Below, piece after piece: positions 37,580 to 50,578 of a DNA stretch of 64,000 nt. The first letter of the stretch is position 1, and each line of letters starts with the position of its first letter. The stretch spans positions 350,793 to 414,792 of the forward strand of contig NMRB01000198.1 of assembly GCA_002633025.1 (NCBI GenBank), given 5' to 3'. Under the pieces are notes generated by a model. That model ran no database searches. It had not been told where the DNA came from and saw only the letters and a program-made list of their open reading frames with translations. The DNA comes from Notospermus geniculatus. Lineage: Eukaryota; Nemertea; Pilidiophora; Heteronemertea; Lineidae. The position numbers and the translations under genes are program-made.

Positions 37580-38254
37580 GGGCTAGGTTGAATGACCAAA
37601 TTGTCTAAGTCCAGTTTTTGAAATGTCAAATATCTTTTAAATGACCTAGTCAATTTAACTTGCAGCTACACTAAATGTATCAGAGTGACAGTGCAAAAAA
37701 AAACAAAAATGTGGATTTATAACTTGCTGATGACCCAATTAATAGCTAAAACAAAGGCTGACCTTTTGGTACATACTGCGGCTTTTTAACACAGAACCAA
37801 GAAATTATTTTCTGTGTACATGTATACCTGTAACTTTGGGTTTGTATCTACACGGCAATGAAGTCAGAATTTCAAAATTTCTTGTGAAAACTGACTAAAA
37901 TGGTGTTTTTGCTCGATATTATTTTCAGCTCAAATGTCGGTCCTAAGACAGGGGCTCCCACACTAACCTGTACCCTTTGTTTCGGCTAATGAGTGGATCG
38001 GTCGGACACTAATTTGTCGTTTTAGTTACCACATTGACCTCATTATACTTTTTATGGAGGTGTCGAGTAATAAGACTGGGTGATTTTAAAGATATTTGAC
38101 ATTTTCAAAAACTGGACCTGGAAATCTTGGTCGGTGAACCTAGCCATTAAAGTCGCAAACAAGGCCTCAGTTTCTTTTGATATGCGTTTAGAAGCAATTC
38201 CAAATGATTCATCATTTCTTTGAAAAAAAACGAGATGGAAACAAAATTTCCGGA

Positions 38255-38417
38255 ATTTAGTTCTGTTGTGAAAAATGTCGTTCAGAGGCTTTCTGAATAT
38301 AATTGATAGCACCGTTGAGGTGACGATCTAAACTCATTTTACACAATGGACATTTGAATGTCTTGTCTCCTCGCTGGTTGTGTGCCTCAGGGCGAGGTTA
38401 GTCCCCAAAAGGGTTAA
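38255..38417 (-). mobile_element. TTAA-type MITE with Fanzor fragment, truncated copy
   Basis: The TTAACCCTTT end lies at 38417 (minus strand). Homology ends within the frame near 38255 and the other terminus is missing. A small internal deletion removes the stretch before the Cys pair. Confidence 0.7.
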
Positions 38418-38699
38418 CATGCAAAATGACAGATGTACTCACCGAGAGCTCCTGGCCAAGGGCCTCCAGAAACGTTGTTATTTCGTCGCAGCTTACTTGG
38501 GGAGTTGAATCGAATAAGCAGCTGTTTAGTGTAGTCCGATCCCCGTTGTTTGCATTTGACTGGTAATTAGTTGAAGGAAGTCTCCTATAATATATACATG
38601 TAACTGAAGGTTGTCTCCTGTAAAAAGTTGGCGTCGAACTAGGCCTATTCGGCAGATACAATGAAGAAGATCGTCTCATCACCGCTGGTTGTCGCGACT

Positions 38700-41503
38700 G
38701 CGGTGGTTGTGCGTGCTGCTGACATGGCTGATACATGGTTTAATTGTTGTCGATTGAATTCTCATTTGTGATAATTGTTTGGGAAGTCCTGCACTTCTAT
38801 AGCCAGACGCACGAGTGACGTCATCAGCACGTGGTAGTACATGTAGTAGGCCTATGTTTTCCTTCGATTTCATTGGACAACTTTCCGGCCAGTTATCGCA
38901 ACAGTAGAGTAATCTCAATCCCCCCATGATTCATAAAGTGAAATTAGATCGGGTGGCAAAACCTCGTCATGGCCTACTTGTTGCAACACATCCGCTCCGT
39001 GATATGCCTGGCACTGTGATTTTGCTGACTCAACTAAAACTGTAAATTTATTCATTCCCATTGCATCATCCAGTTGTAAATATTAGGCCTACCAAAGTGA
39101 CGGTACTTGAAATTAGCATAATACCGATTACTCACCGCCACTGTCGTGACAGTTCATGTATAGCCAATTGCGCCATCGAACGGTGCAGAGAGATATCACT
39201 TCGTCTGTCTGAGACTTGAAGGTATGACTGACAGACGCTGGAAAAGGTGTGAAGCTGTTTGACTGCTCGCATGAATGGCGCAACTGAGAGCAGCGATCCG
39301 ACGAATGTCGCGATCCCTTTGATAATAGGGAGGTTTCGAAATCAAATGATAAATGTAAACGAAACCTCCCCAACATGAGTGACCAGGGTGGCCGCAAAGA
39401 AACTCCGTTAGCGCGAGCGCAGCCTATCTGCCGATAGTGTTGTAGGCTACATTTATTTCTCCGATAGGCTGTGATGCACCGGCGGGGTTTCTATGCGGCC
39501 AGGCCTGTCGACTTATTTAGTTGATATGAAGCAGCCAGGATATTCTTGAACAAGTAGGCCTGCGGAATGAAACTGACATATGGGCTGTGGGAACTCGGGC
39601 CTTGATCATCTTTCCACTCGAAATAAACCAATTTCAATGTAAATATGATAATGATAATGATAATGATAATGAGATGCTTCCTGTTATGAAAAGTGTGTTT
39701 TGATATTGAAAAGATGGTTAGTTCACGCAACATAGGCCTACGAGCGGCCGTTTCAGAGCGTGATGCTGATTTTGACCTGATGAAAATGATTGATCTCATA
39801 TTTTACTCGTCCGCCCACTATTATGGCTATTAAAGGGGCTCTAGAGACAGCTTGCTATTAGGCTACTGACAGTACGTCGACTATGCAACAGGTGGCGGAA
39901 GTACCGGTAACCATGAACTCATGAACTGTGAATCAAATGTTGACACTGATGAAATAATACTTCCAAATTGATCCTCCTGTCACCAAATCTGTGTTAGTAA
40001 TCATATCAATATGCTCTAAAAAGCTGCCTCTAGAGGCCCTTTAAATAAATGAAGTTTGTACGCGGAAATTACCGAAAATTAGATCGACTGTGTTCGCGGG
40101 GTAACTAACTAGCGATGATTGGTTGTGATTCCGCGATGTGTGAATGGGTAAACAAATGCCACGTGGAACCTGTCAGACAAATCGATGTCACTCTTTTCAT
40201 GGATGAAGTAGGCCTACGTTCGTGAATTGATCATAGGGGGAGTCGTTGTCTCGGACACGTTAACTGAACGTATAGGCTGTTTCAAAATCCTGCAGATGTT
40301 CGCTTTGTCTCAGAATGAAATTTCAAAATGGAGATTTTCTCCTTGAGGGTGCTGGGGGAATGTGGGAGTGATAATAAATCTGTATTCCACAACCTCTACT
40401 AAACGTTGTCAATGTCAATATCCTAAATCATTTGCCATCCAATAACAGATTGCCATACAATGGTCACGTCGATGCAAATAGACCATTGTGGTGTCAGTGA
40501 TCCGGTGTAGCAGTAAAGAGTGTCCCCCTGTAAAAAGTGTCCTCGTCTATTGTTGAATGACGGAATAGACTAGAAACCAATCAGCAGAGGTTATAATGCA
40601 CTCAATAGGATTTTTTGTTCCCAGGACAGTTTTCCCCTTCACACCTGGGTTACGTTCATGCAAAATCATGACGAAGGGATAATGAAGTGACCGGATGACT
40701 AAATATGCAACTGTTTGATGTGGGTCCCGTTATCTCTTCTACAAAGCACCTGTATTGCAACGTTGGTTTGCAACTATTGCAAAATATGTTTTTTCCAGTC
40801 CAGTGTCTCTGGTGACGAAATCACCTTGACATTTTTCATTCTCCCTAAATGACACATTCACCGCCCATAATCTAAAGGCTTTCATACCGAATTGTTTGTA
40901 ATCGATTGTTATCGCCATGTATACATATGACGTAGCGAACTATTGTGCAATCTTTCACAGTCCAATGTTGTCTTTGGAGATAAGTGCGGGCTCGTGCAGG
41001 TTCTTAGCTCACATTAGCGAGTTAAAATGATGACTCAGCTCAGCTGCATGTTTACTTGGTGAAAGGAAGGTTTTAGTTCCCTTGTCAAATACATACAAAT
41101 CCCTGCTCGGACAGGCCTTAATGAGTAAATGCAGAGCATAGTTGTCAATACCAGGAGATAAGTTAATCCCATCTTCACATTATAATGATGTTAGTTCAAA
41201 ATAGGTTTGCAAGATTCTGGAAGTTGACTTTCTGCATATTATAATTTTGTGTGTCAATTGTGCTCTTTCTTTCTTTGGGTATCTTAGTTCAAACGTTCAA
41301 GTTTCCATAACGTCAGGTAGGGGCAAGCCTCTTCCCAAACCACGTAATCAATGTACAGATACGCGCAGAATTCCAAAATTTCCCACTTTTCATTTCTACT
41401 TTTTTCTTAACCCCTTACAATTTGATACCCAAAGCTTTGTCGGAGATCAAGCAAGCCGCGCGCCACTAGCGTTTGTGATCCTAAAGCCTCGTTTATGTCG
41501 CCC
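38700..41503. other. Host non-coding stretch
   Basis: I see no convincing gene. It has an (ATAATG)n-type microsatellite at 39645-39672, a short inverted GGGAGGTTTCG/CGAAACCTCCC pair at 39328-39371, and a dispersed repeat at 40497-40655 shared with 56213-56375. Confidence 0.4.
40497..40655 (+). repeat. Dispersed repeat, partner of 56213-56375
   Basis: Shared landmarks are CCGG(T/C)GTA(G/A)CAGTAAA, CCCCTGTAAAAAGTGTC, a GACCAATCA(C/G)(C/A)AGAG stretch, GGACAGTTTT(C/T)CC and a TTTCACAC(C/T)TGG-like end. The two copies are in the same orientation. Confidence 0.7.
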
Positions 41504-42202
41504 TTAAGCCTCGCTTATGTCGCCCTACGCTGTGATAGAAATAGCGTCAACAAGTTGCAACTGATAACTTATGTCGCCACCTACTAGAAAAACACCGATC
41601 GGTCGCAACTACCTGGAACTAGTTTATTGCCGTCTTTTGAGTGCTTATGTCGACACAGATTTCTTTTGATTTTAAGTAAAACGTGCTGAAGTTGAACACG
41701 TGCGATTTTCAGGATCTGGATATTTTTTGTTTGCAACTAGTTACTCTCTGACGCCCGAGAGCTTATGTCACCTAGTAGTTGTGACTAATTAGTTCCAACT
41801 ACGCGCCGATTATCAGTTGCCAACTAGTTCTGACTGTACGTAAGGGCGACATAAGCGAGGCTTTACGTACAGTCAGAACTAGTTGGCAACTGATAATCGG
41901 CGCGTAGTTGGAACTAATTAGTCACAACTACAAGGTGACATAAGCTCTCGGGGGTCAGCGAGTAACTGGTTGCCAACTAGTTGCAAACTAAAAATATCCA
42001 GATCCTGAAAGTCGCACAAGTTCAACTTACTTCAAATCAAAGGAAATCTGTGTCGACATAAGCATTCAAAAGACGGCGATAAACTAGTTCCAGGTAGTTG
42101 CGACCGATCGGTATTTTTCTAGTCGGTGGCGACATAAGTTTACAGTTGGAACTAGTTGACGCTATTTCTATCACAGCGTAGGGCGACATAACCGAGGCTT
42201 AA
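41504..42202. repeat. Long palindrome, ~345-bp arms (foldback element)
   Basis: The whole 699-bp segment folds back on itself. It begins TTAAGCCTCGCTTATGTCGC, ends GCGACATAACCGAGGCTTAA, and is centred near 41853 on a short loop containing GGGCGACATAAGCGAGGC. Blocks such as GATCCTGAAA, CTAGTTGCAAAC, GACCGATCGGT and CGCTATTTCTATCACAGCG appear in matching inverted positions. The arms differ by scattered substitutions and small indels. There is no coding frame. Confidence 0.92.
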
Positions 42203-42229
42203 ATCATTCATTATTATGCCAGTCGCAAT

Positions 42230-42349
42230 GGCTGGTATTCATAAAAGCTAGCAAATGCTTTTACGTAAGATTTGCACAGTGAGTTCCAATGTTAATATAC
42301 AACAAAACTTGAAGTAAAAAGCATCTGCTAGCTTTTATGAATATCAGCC
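42230..42349. repeat. MITE, GGCTGGTATTCATAAAAG family
   Basis: The arms GGCTGGTATTCATAAAAGCT and AGCTTTTATGAATATCAGCC, followed by AGCA(A)ATGC and GCATCTGCT, are inverted. Single ends of the same family occur at 31616 and 45632. Confidence 0.85.
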
Positions 42350-42614
42350 AATGACTGTTAGTTATAATATGACACTGTAGGTCGACGGAAATGTATCACC
42401 GCCAACTTCAAGTGAGACAGAGTTCCGTTGACGGTGTGCTGAATGAGGGAAAAAGCTTGCCTATTCGCTGCTATTCGTTTGAAAACTCGAATGTACACCC
42501 CTCTGCGTTGTTTATATATATCTTCTAAAGGAATTGACTAAATTTGATCGCATTTGTGTTGAAATTTCCACATACCTCGGTCACATTATTCCAACGGTTT
42601 TGAGTGGTTGCTCA

Positions 42615-42850
42615 CGTTAACATTATGTTATCAGCTGTCAAAAAGGCTACAAAAGCAGCGTTTTTTGTGAAAATTGTTTCGAAAATGACAGAGATTCGTG
42701 TTGATGATCTATTTATAGCGGCAGTCATTCACCACCCGTGGTAAAACGCCTCTCGTTTGGTTCATCATCAACTGAGGGTTAGTTGTGTGGGTGGTGGGGT
42801 GGGGGTGGTTGAAACTGAATTACCCCTCGGACTTTGAAATCGCTGCGGTG
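42615..42850 (+). repeat. Dispersed repeat with promoter-like core, copy 1
   Basis: It matches 45252-45450: TCAGCTGTCAAAAAGGCTAC, AAAATGACAGAGATTC, ATCTATTTATAGC, then TTCACCACCCGTGGTAAAAC and a G-rich GGGTGGTT stretch ending AATTACCCCT. A third, inverted core is at 45885-45965. Confidence 0.75.
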
Positions 42851-42879
42851 ATAGTGAGGTGTCGGAATCTTAGCACCAG

Positions 42880-43350
42880 GCATTTTTGGTTTGGGGAACA
42901 TTACACGCTTCCGAGATAGAATATGTATCGAGAGAATGGGGCCAAAGACAAATACGTCTTTATCCTGGACATGATTGCCAAATCAAAAGTCAATGTAACA
43001 CCTTTGATCAAACCTGCCGACAACATTCCCAACATTCTTAAACAATCTGTAAGAAACTGATCTAGACATGAAATTTTGCGCAGTCCTGTTCCGTCAAGCA
43101 AAACGATCTGGGACACGACACGCTTTCGTGATAATGGTTATCAAAATAATTACTAGGCTTAATCCAAAGACAAATCGAGTTGGACACGACACGTCACGAA
43201 GGCGTTCTTTCTTTGGTCTGGAGACGATTGCAAAATCATAAGCCGATATCACAACATTATCCATCAATAATTTTCTCAATCAAGTGACGGTTCTGGACAT
43301 GAATTTTAACACATTTGTGACCCGTCAGAACAAAGCCAGGCGAATGTCAC
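42880..43350 (+). repeat. Dispersed repeat shared with 48870-49400
   Basis: Shared runs include AAAGACAAATACG, TGGACATGATTGCCAAATCA, AAAGTCAAT, GACAACATTC, TCTAG(A/G)CATGAAATT and ACACGCTTTCGTGATA. The copies are diverged, with indels. Confidence 0.65.
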
Positions 43351-44519
43351 TCTCAACTTGACAGGTTGAGACCAAATGTTTGTTACTTTCACTTTGTCTG
43401 TCTATTTTGAAATCTGAAACAGACTGTTTCTTTTCATTCTCTCCCGGTGTCATCTTAGCTCGTCCTGAGCGACACGCGCTTAGTTTTTCTGTGATGGCCA
43501 CATATTATATTACTTGAGTACTAAATCATTCAGAAAAGTGGCCCAAATTATAAAACAGTGTGATTGAATCACCGATATCATACTCCTAGGTTCGCGCGTT
43601 CATTAATTGCTTATAAAGATACTTGCTGCCCATTATGATTTAATTGTTAATTTTTGCTCCAAATAATTTTCCTTGCTTCTGGAATTTTACACATTCCTAC
43701 GTCACCCCACCCCACCCCCAAATCGGCTGTTATGCGGACAAGCTCCATTTTGGTGAGCAGCACAGTTAGTCCGAACACTGCCTCCTGTTGCTCATTTGCA
43801 GAACTGACGGTCGCAATTGCGTCCAGCATGGGCTAAAAATAGCAATACGAGTCAGACGTTCGGACTATTCCAAAGTTTGAAAAAACTAGGCCTACTCGCA
43901 ATTTTGAAACTTTATTTGTTTGTTTACTATTTACAACACACTCTCACTACAGTGCGTTTCCAAATGACAGTGCGCAAATAAGCAGACAATGAGGACCGCG
44001 CCCGACTAAAAATCCAGTGCAAAAAGATCATGTGCAATGCATTTTCCATTGAAAACAAATTTTGTTGATTTTCTTCTTAAAATGACATTTCTGGTGCGAT
44101 TTTCCCGTGCAGAGTAATTCAGGGATGAAATATTCAATAATTATTGACTTGGTAAAAGGATTTCTCATTGCAACTACGAGTCATGTGCTTGCAGGGCCCC
44201 CTATTGGCAGAGCTTGTTGTGCGTTGTGCGTGGTCCTCATTGAATGCCAAGGCCTATATCCTGGACTGACGAATAAAAAATTGTCTGGTAGAGTTAGGAA
44301 ATGAAGTCCCCGGGCCTGTTTCACAAAGTGACTTTAGGCTGATGCGAATTTCTGTTGTTTCCCTTTTTGAGTGTAAGTCACAAAATTGTCTGTCAGCATG
44401 CATATTACAATCATCATATAATCACCTTTATTTATACCCACTGCTACTTGGCGCTTCGCACCATGCGTTGCCATGATATTGATAGGTCTGATATAATGTT
44501 TTACGTGCATTTATATGTT

Positions 44520-44670
44520 AAAAAAAGATGAAAAAAACAGAAAGATAAAAGAAAAAAAAACAAATGATACAGGTCTAAGGGGAAGAAAATTCTATTCCCC
44601 GGGTGTCGAACCCACGATCTTCCGTTCTACAGGCAGACTGCTCTGCCACTAGGCCATGACGACTGCACAC
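44520..44670 (-). repeat. tRNA-derived SINE, copy 2
   Basis: It matches the copy at 5038: an A-rich plus-strand tail (GATGAAAAAAACAGAAAG onward) followed by the inverted tRNA-like head with CGAACCCACGATC (B-box complement) and GCCACTAGGCCATGACGAC. Confidence 0.75.
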
Positions 44671-45077
44671 TCAACAGCGCACTGATATGCATTCTTTGCT
44701 TAATTATATCATTATGACACATTTACTCGCCAATGAATGGATGGCTTGGAATGCACTAATCCGGGGAAAACCCGAGTAGCATTACGGTATGGACTCGTCC
44801 ATTATTCAGAGGGGTGACGGTTGTTTGTCGAAAATCCAGCCCAAGTCCATCTAGTCCACGTGACTGTCTTCTAAACCGGAGATCGAGCATATACATCTAT
44901 AGTGTCATTGCCCCACGGGCGCTTAAAACCCATCTTTTTAACTCTTTATAATAATGTTTTATAATCTCATCTTATATCTGTATTGGGTTCTATTTCCAAT
45001 ATCTTTAGTGTCCTTATTCTGTAACTTTCATCTACCCCTGTGAAGTGCCACTGCCAATTTACAAATTTTTTCATTTT

Positions 45078-45098
45078 ATTATTATTATTATTATTACA
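45078..45098. repeat. (ATT)n microsatellite
   Basis: A run of TTA/ATT units follows a pyrimidine-rich stretch (44930-45077). This could be the 3' end of a LINE with a simple-repeat tail, but no reading frame confirms that. Confidence 0.6.
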
Positions 45099-45251
45099 TG
45101 TATTATTATTCAGGGCGAGATAAGTCTCCAAAGGGATAAACAGTTTTTGTTTGCAAAATGTTCGACAAAGCCTCGGAAAGACAGTGGTGAACGTACTCGG
45201 TTCAGGGCGAGTATGTAAGGGCGAGATCAGTCTCCAAAGGGTTATGCCAGC

Positions 45252-45450
45252 ATAATATGTAATCAGCTGTCAAAAAGGCTACAAAAGCAACATTTCTCTG
45301 TGAAAATCGTATCGAAAATGACAGAGATTCATGTTAGTTATCTATTTATAGCAGTGGTCGTTCACCACCCATGGTCAAATACCTCTCGTTTAGTTCCTCT
45401 TCGACGGAGGATGGATGGTGGGGAGGGGGTGGTGAATTACCCCTAGGTAT
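45252..45450 (+). repeat. Dispersed repeat with promoter-like core, copy 2
   Basis: The partner of 42615-42850, in the same orientation, with ATCTATTTATAGC and TTCACCACCCATGGTCAAAT. Just left of it, at about 45113-45140 and 45203-45245, are end fragments of the TTAA/Fanzor MITE (GGCGAGATCAGTCTCCAAAG). Confidence 0.75.
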
Positions 45451-45884
45451 TTTCTGAGTATACGTGCGTGTATTTCTCAGGTCGATGGCAAAAAAATGTC
45501 GGTAGCGTGTTTATATGTACAAAGCGGATTTATCTATCCATCTATCTTTAGCTCATTCAGTAGGTAGGACACCAAATGGCATCAAAGCCCAGACCATAAA
45601 GACTGGGATAGAAAGAGGGTAATGTCATTTGCTGGTATTCATAAAAGTTACCAAATACTTTCACTTCTTTCATTCTCATTCCACCATCAGCCCGGGATCT
45701 TCCGATGGTAATTTCTCCTTCGGGATGAGTCAGTCGGGCTATATTGTCAAATCGAAACAGTATACAAAGGTCTGCCTGATGAACAAAGGGTCATCCCATC
45801 GGGGTCAAACATACTTTACATAAAGGGATTTAGAGGGTTCACCTGGCGAACACGTGCGAAACGAAGATATGCGATGCGTCACTT

Positions 45885-45990
45885 TGATGATGAACCAAAC
45901 GAAAGGCGTTTTACCACGGGGTGGTGAAAGACCGCCCTATATAGACATTATCTATTATCTATTTATACTAGTATACAAATATATCACTCA
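45885..45990 (-). repeat. Dispersed repeat with promoter-like core, inverted copy 3
   Basis: The plus strand reads GAACCAAACGAAAGGCGTTT, TACCACGGGGTGGTGAAAG, then CGCCCTATATAGACATT. It is the reverse complement of the core at 42690-42780. It preserves a perfect ACCACGGGGTGGT near-palindrome next to a TATATA box. Confidence 0.7.
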
Positions 45991-46530
45991 CCTGGGTGGT
46001 GATTTACCATTCCAATGGTCCTTTGTTTCTTTTATACAAAATAGCGTCATTCCGATCTTGTTTAGACAAGTCAGCATGTTGTGACCGTAGGTTGATAACC
46101 AACTGCAGTAGAACCTCACCTAACGGACACCTCAATACAATGGACACCTCAATATTATGGACAGGTTTGTCCAGTCACAACTTTTCCAAAGACTAGTGTC
46201 CGTTATTGATGGGAGTTTCAATATTGCGGACACCTTACTATTACGTACAGCTGAGCTCAGTCCCAAGGGTGTTCGCAATAGTGAGGTTGTACTGTACATC
46301 ATCTGTGATCTCAATATCTGACAAGAAGTTACATTGCCCCGGTCGTGCATATCTTTCAAATGAAAAATATCGACTTGCTGTTATTGGCGAACATTTAGCC
46401 GTATGATCTATTACTGAATGAATGCCCGATATCATAGACCGCACGTTTACTAGATGAATTTTTTTTGCAATGATTAAATATTTTTCAAAATTTCACACAA
46501 AAAGCTCTTGTGAAGCCAATTACTGAAAAT

Positions 46531-46698
46531 AGTACAGGTGTGACAGGAATCAACGTCCTAGGAAATGCAAGTCCGCCAAAGAATAGCCCGCTTTTGTAAG
46601 GTTGTATTCGAATGGTCATGGCCTCCACAGACAATCCCTCGCTGAACAATATGACAGGACTTTGATTCCAGGCGGACATTGATTCCTGTCACACCTGT
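46531..46698. repeat. MITE, ACAGGTGTGACAGG family, copy 2
   Basis: Terminal inverted repeats ACAGGTGTGACAGGAATCAA and TTGATTCCTGTCACACCTGT are perfect over 20 bases and followed by CGTCC/GGACA. The element is 168 bp and non-coding. Confidence 0.88.
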
Positions 46699-46739
46699 AA
46701 GCCTGAGGGTTTACAAATACCCGCATTATTCGCAGGTGA

Positions 46740-49684
46740 ACAAACTTGACAACTGATCAACGGGTTTATCGATGCAGGTTCGTGTTGTCACGTGACTGCC
46801 CATGTGCTTGCTTTTATTGGGAGAGCGGTAATCACGTTGTTTTGCGGAACATGCCATTTGTCGATCAAGCGTTGTACTAGATCGTAAAATTTTGACATCC
46901 TTCAAATAATTTGACAATTTTACACGAAAAAGCTCTTGTGGAGCCGATGAATGAAAACCGTATGGGAAAACAGCCCCACCATCAATGAATAGCAGTGTCA
47001 GCTGTTGTTTGCTCTAATAGTTTGAATCAAGAGACTTGGTGACGGCGTCTCCCTGATTATCAATAACAGCGAGGAATGCAGGGTCTGTTTCTGACCCATG
47101 TGTCCATCAAGCTATCGTAGGCTATTATGATTTTCATGACATCATCAGGATTCCCTGCGTGATAACCATGGGGTGACTCAGCGCCTGGAGAAGCTCACAT
47201 CCGGCACGAGACTGAGAATATTTTTGGCGGTCTGTTTGATGTAGCCGCCACCATTGTTATCAGTGGGATTCCCACAGCTGGACAAAGACACAAGTGACGT
47301 TTGAAGGCTTTCGGATATGTCAACATACCAACCACCCAACAACCGCTAAATTTACCATTCTTTGCGAATGATATCTATTTGTTCCAATAGAATGATGTAA
47401 TGGCACCCGTCCCCGCATGTCCTGAACATGTCTTATCATCGTCACTGCCACTTGACAGGCAAGTTACTCACACAGCTATAAATGATAGGTGTCACAAAAG
47501 AAGTCGTTGTGGCCCACATGCGGAAGTCTAACTTTAATTGCAGTATGAAGTGTTTATTCCAAATAAAATATTCTCTGATAAACATTTCCCTCTGCTTTTT
47601 TTCCGCCAAACAATGAAGCGGAAACTGTCAGAAGGGAGGCATTCTGAGTCGTTACACCCACCCCCACTTTTCCCTTCACACAAGAAAATGGTTGTTGAAA
47701 GGAATCAATAGTGAATGAAGACACAAGGGTCGAACGAAAATAACAGACCACATAATGATCAACATGCGCCAAACATTGCTCGTTATCAGCCATTCCAGAA
47801 GTTTACAACAAATACCCAATCATATGAATGAGTTCCAAATGTCACCTGCACCAAACCGCAAAAATCAGTGAACCGGAATGGAAAACGGGAATTCCCATTG
47901 CATCAGTACATGTAGGTACACGGTTTATGCTGTTTTCCCAGACTGTTTGCAGTCATTTCCCCCCCATGGCAGCTTTTCGTTAGTAAACCTCAAAAATATT
48001 TGATTGTTCCAAAAATTTCACAGTCTAGTAAATGCGCTTGTCGATCATTACGGCAAATTCACGCTAGATAAATGAAAATCATTTCCTCAGCTGATGCATG
48101 TAAATACACAGTTCTCTTGAGGAAATATTCATTTCACCCAGTTGACCAGAGAACAGGTATACCTGTCCGTACAAACTCCACAGGTACATACACTCAATGT
48201 TACCTGTCAAGTTTCAACGTAACGTGACAAAGATGTGTGTATTCACTGGCTATACCTGTGCTACATTTTACGAGTCAACTTGGGTGTCATCAAAACTCGG
48301 GACCATTCGCCTAGCGATTCATCCGATAACAGACTAATACGGGTACAGTATTATTGTCCCATGGCAGCTTTTTGTTAGTAAAACTGAAATATATTTAACT
48401 ATTCCCAAAAATTTCACAATCTACTAAACGCGCGGGGTATGCCTACATGTATCGGCAATTCATCAGATAAGAAACAATGAGGTGTGCGGTCATTGCCCTC
48501 CACGAGCGATTTCCGTTAGTAAAACTACAATTATTTAAGTATTCCACGAAATTTCACAATCTAGTTAACGCACGGATCGATGATTCGGGGATTTTCGTTC
48601 AATTTATTCACAGATTATCAAAGCAAATGTCGTACACTCCCTCTCCACAGCAAGGGGATGACTTCTATCTATGAAGTCCATTCCCCAATGATTGGGGCAG
48701 TTTTGGTTTGGGATATATGGGATGGTAAACACTGTATTTTCATCTCTAAACCACCGGTTCTGCGTAATCAAACAATTTCATAGTCTAGTAAACGCGTGTG
48801 TCTACATAATGATAATGTTGAGGACTTCGACGACATTTGAAATAGTTGCAGTGATAATGATGTGTCGGAATCTTAGCACACGTCCGGACAGTTTTGGTTT
48901 GGCATATATGGGATGGTAAATACTGTCTTTTCATCTCTAAACCACCGGTTCCGCATTACTGGAATTGTGCTGACCAGCCTGCGGTATGCACAACAGCTAT
49001 GGATGTCACCGCGAACCGGTGGTTAAGAAATGAAAAGACAGTCAAACAGAGAATTACTCAATTCAAAGACAAATACGAGCTGAACATGATATGTCTTGAA
49101 TGCATTCTTTCTTTAGCTTGGACATGATTGCCAAATCAAAAGTCAATAACGCACGTTTATCAAAACTGTTGACAACATTCTCAACAAATTTGTAAGCCAC
49201 TGGTCTAGGCATGAAATTCATGTGTCCTGTTCGATTAAGATAAAACATGCGACACTACACGCTTTCGTGATAGATGGTGTATCTAGAGAATTACTCAATC
49301 CAAAGACAGATACGGCTTGATGACTGTTTAAACAAAAGTCAATATCACACCTTTCATTACAAGGGGCTGACCTTGTCAAGTTATCATCGAGTAAAGTCAA
49401 CATGTCTCAGATGGATCAGATGAATTGGTAACTTGCCTGTCGCCATGAGTCATGAACTGGTCATAATATTATTTCCTTTCCTGGTCAAAATGACCGATTT
49501 TGCAGTATTCACAGCATGGAGACCCTGTAAATCTCCGCTGATGTTAGTGACGAGATCAGTAAGTTTAACACTAGTAAACGCGCGGATCGATGATATCGGG
49601 GAATCATTCGACAACAGATACATGTAACATGGGTGCAGCCATTGTCCCCACTGAGAGCTTTCCGTCAGTAAAACTGAAATTTAT
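46740..49684. other. Host repeat-rich non-coding stretch
   Basis: No gene is recognised. A short unit of the form CGTTAGTAAAACTGAAAT...AATTTCACAATCTAGTAAACGCG recurs at about 47978-48035, 48374-48432, 48510-48572, 48775-48800, 49560-49585, 49947-49970 and 51094-51145 (written here with the variable middle omitted). GGCATATATGGGATGGTAAA with CTCTAAACCACCGGTTC is duplicated at 48710-48765 and 48900-48953. Confidence 0.5.
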
Positions 49685-49935
49685 TTAACCCTTTGGGGAC
49701 TAATCTCGCCCTGAGGCACACAGCCAGCTTACCAAAATTACGAGGAGACAAGACATTCAAATGTCCATCGTGTGAAATGAGTTTAGATCGTGACCTGAAC
49801 GGTGCTATCAGTTATATTCAGAAAGCCTCTGAACGACATTTTTCACAGCAGAACTAAAGTACGTGGTTGACTCGCCACGAGATCATTTATTTTACCCATT
49901 AGGGACAGAATAAATGCCGTCTCGAAAAGAGTTAA
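49685..49935 (+). mobile_element. TTAA-type MITE carrying a Fanzor 3' fragment, best copy
   Basis: This 251-bp element is flanked by TTAA on both sides, with imperfect terminal inverted repeats CCCTTTGGGGAC and its counterpart CTCTTTTCGAGAC (read inward from the right end). One frame is open across most of it: RGDKTFKCPSCEMSLDRDLN then GAISYIQKAS and a stop after HFSQQN. That is the second zinc-ribbon CxxC plus the final RuvC motif (R-D-L-N-G-A) of Fanzor/TnpB. In this copy the catalytic Asp is retained. TTAA targets and CCC-starting ends are typical of piggyBac-type elements. Confidence 0.8.
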
Positions 49936-50339
49936 TGATTCATAAAATTTCACGATCTAGTAAACGCGCAGATCGATGATCGGGGATTCGTTCAATAAAA
50001 CTGATCAACGCGAATGTCGTCCCCTCCCTCCCCAACCAGAGGAATTTGACGGCATTTGAAATCGCTGCAGCAATAATGATGTGTCGGAATGGTTTGGAAT
50101 GCCTGAGACACTATACGTTAGACAGGTATGTATTGAGACTGAGAGACACCCAACATTAGATGGTGAATTTGCCACCGCATCCAGTTGTTTATTGATATTC
50201 ATATAATGGGGACACTGTACCCATCATATGTACTAAGAGACACGCACCATTGAATGGCGAATTTGCCACCGCATCCAATTTGATTATTAATACTCATAAT
50301 AATTTGGCACGTTCATATGGATTTTTGCACTATTTATTC

Positions 50340-50578
50340 TCGTCAATTCGAAATTTTCCCCCTGCTGTTGGACTTTCGTTTTCACAATGTACGCGCGTTT
50401 TACCGTAGAACAAAAAGCACCCATTTCTACCACTTCCATCTCACCTTGTTCGAATGTGCATGTACCGTCTGATTTGGGTGGCATTCACCACCTGCAATTG
50501 ATTATAGATATACATGTACATTCCGATCAAGTTCATTCGAAACGACACCTTCGTGAAGTCCAAACTCACCAAGCTTCA
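50340..50578 (+). repeat. ~240-bp dispersed repeat with palindrome-TATA core, copy 1
   Basis: It contains GTCAATTCGAAATTTTC, TTGTTCGAATGTGCATGTAC, TTTGGGTGGCATTCACCACC, TGATTATAGATATAC, then ACATTCCGATCAAG and GAAACGACACCT. Copies are at 51893-52131 and 53565-53800. Confidence 0.75.
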
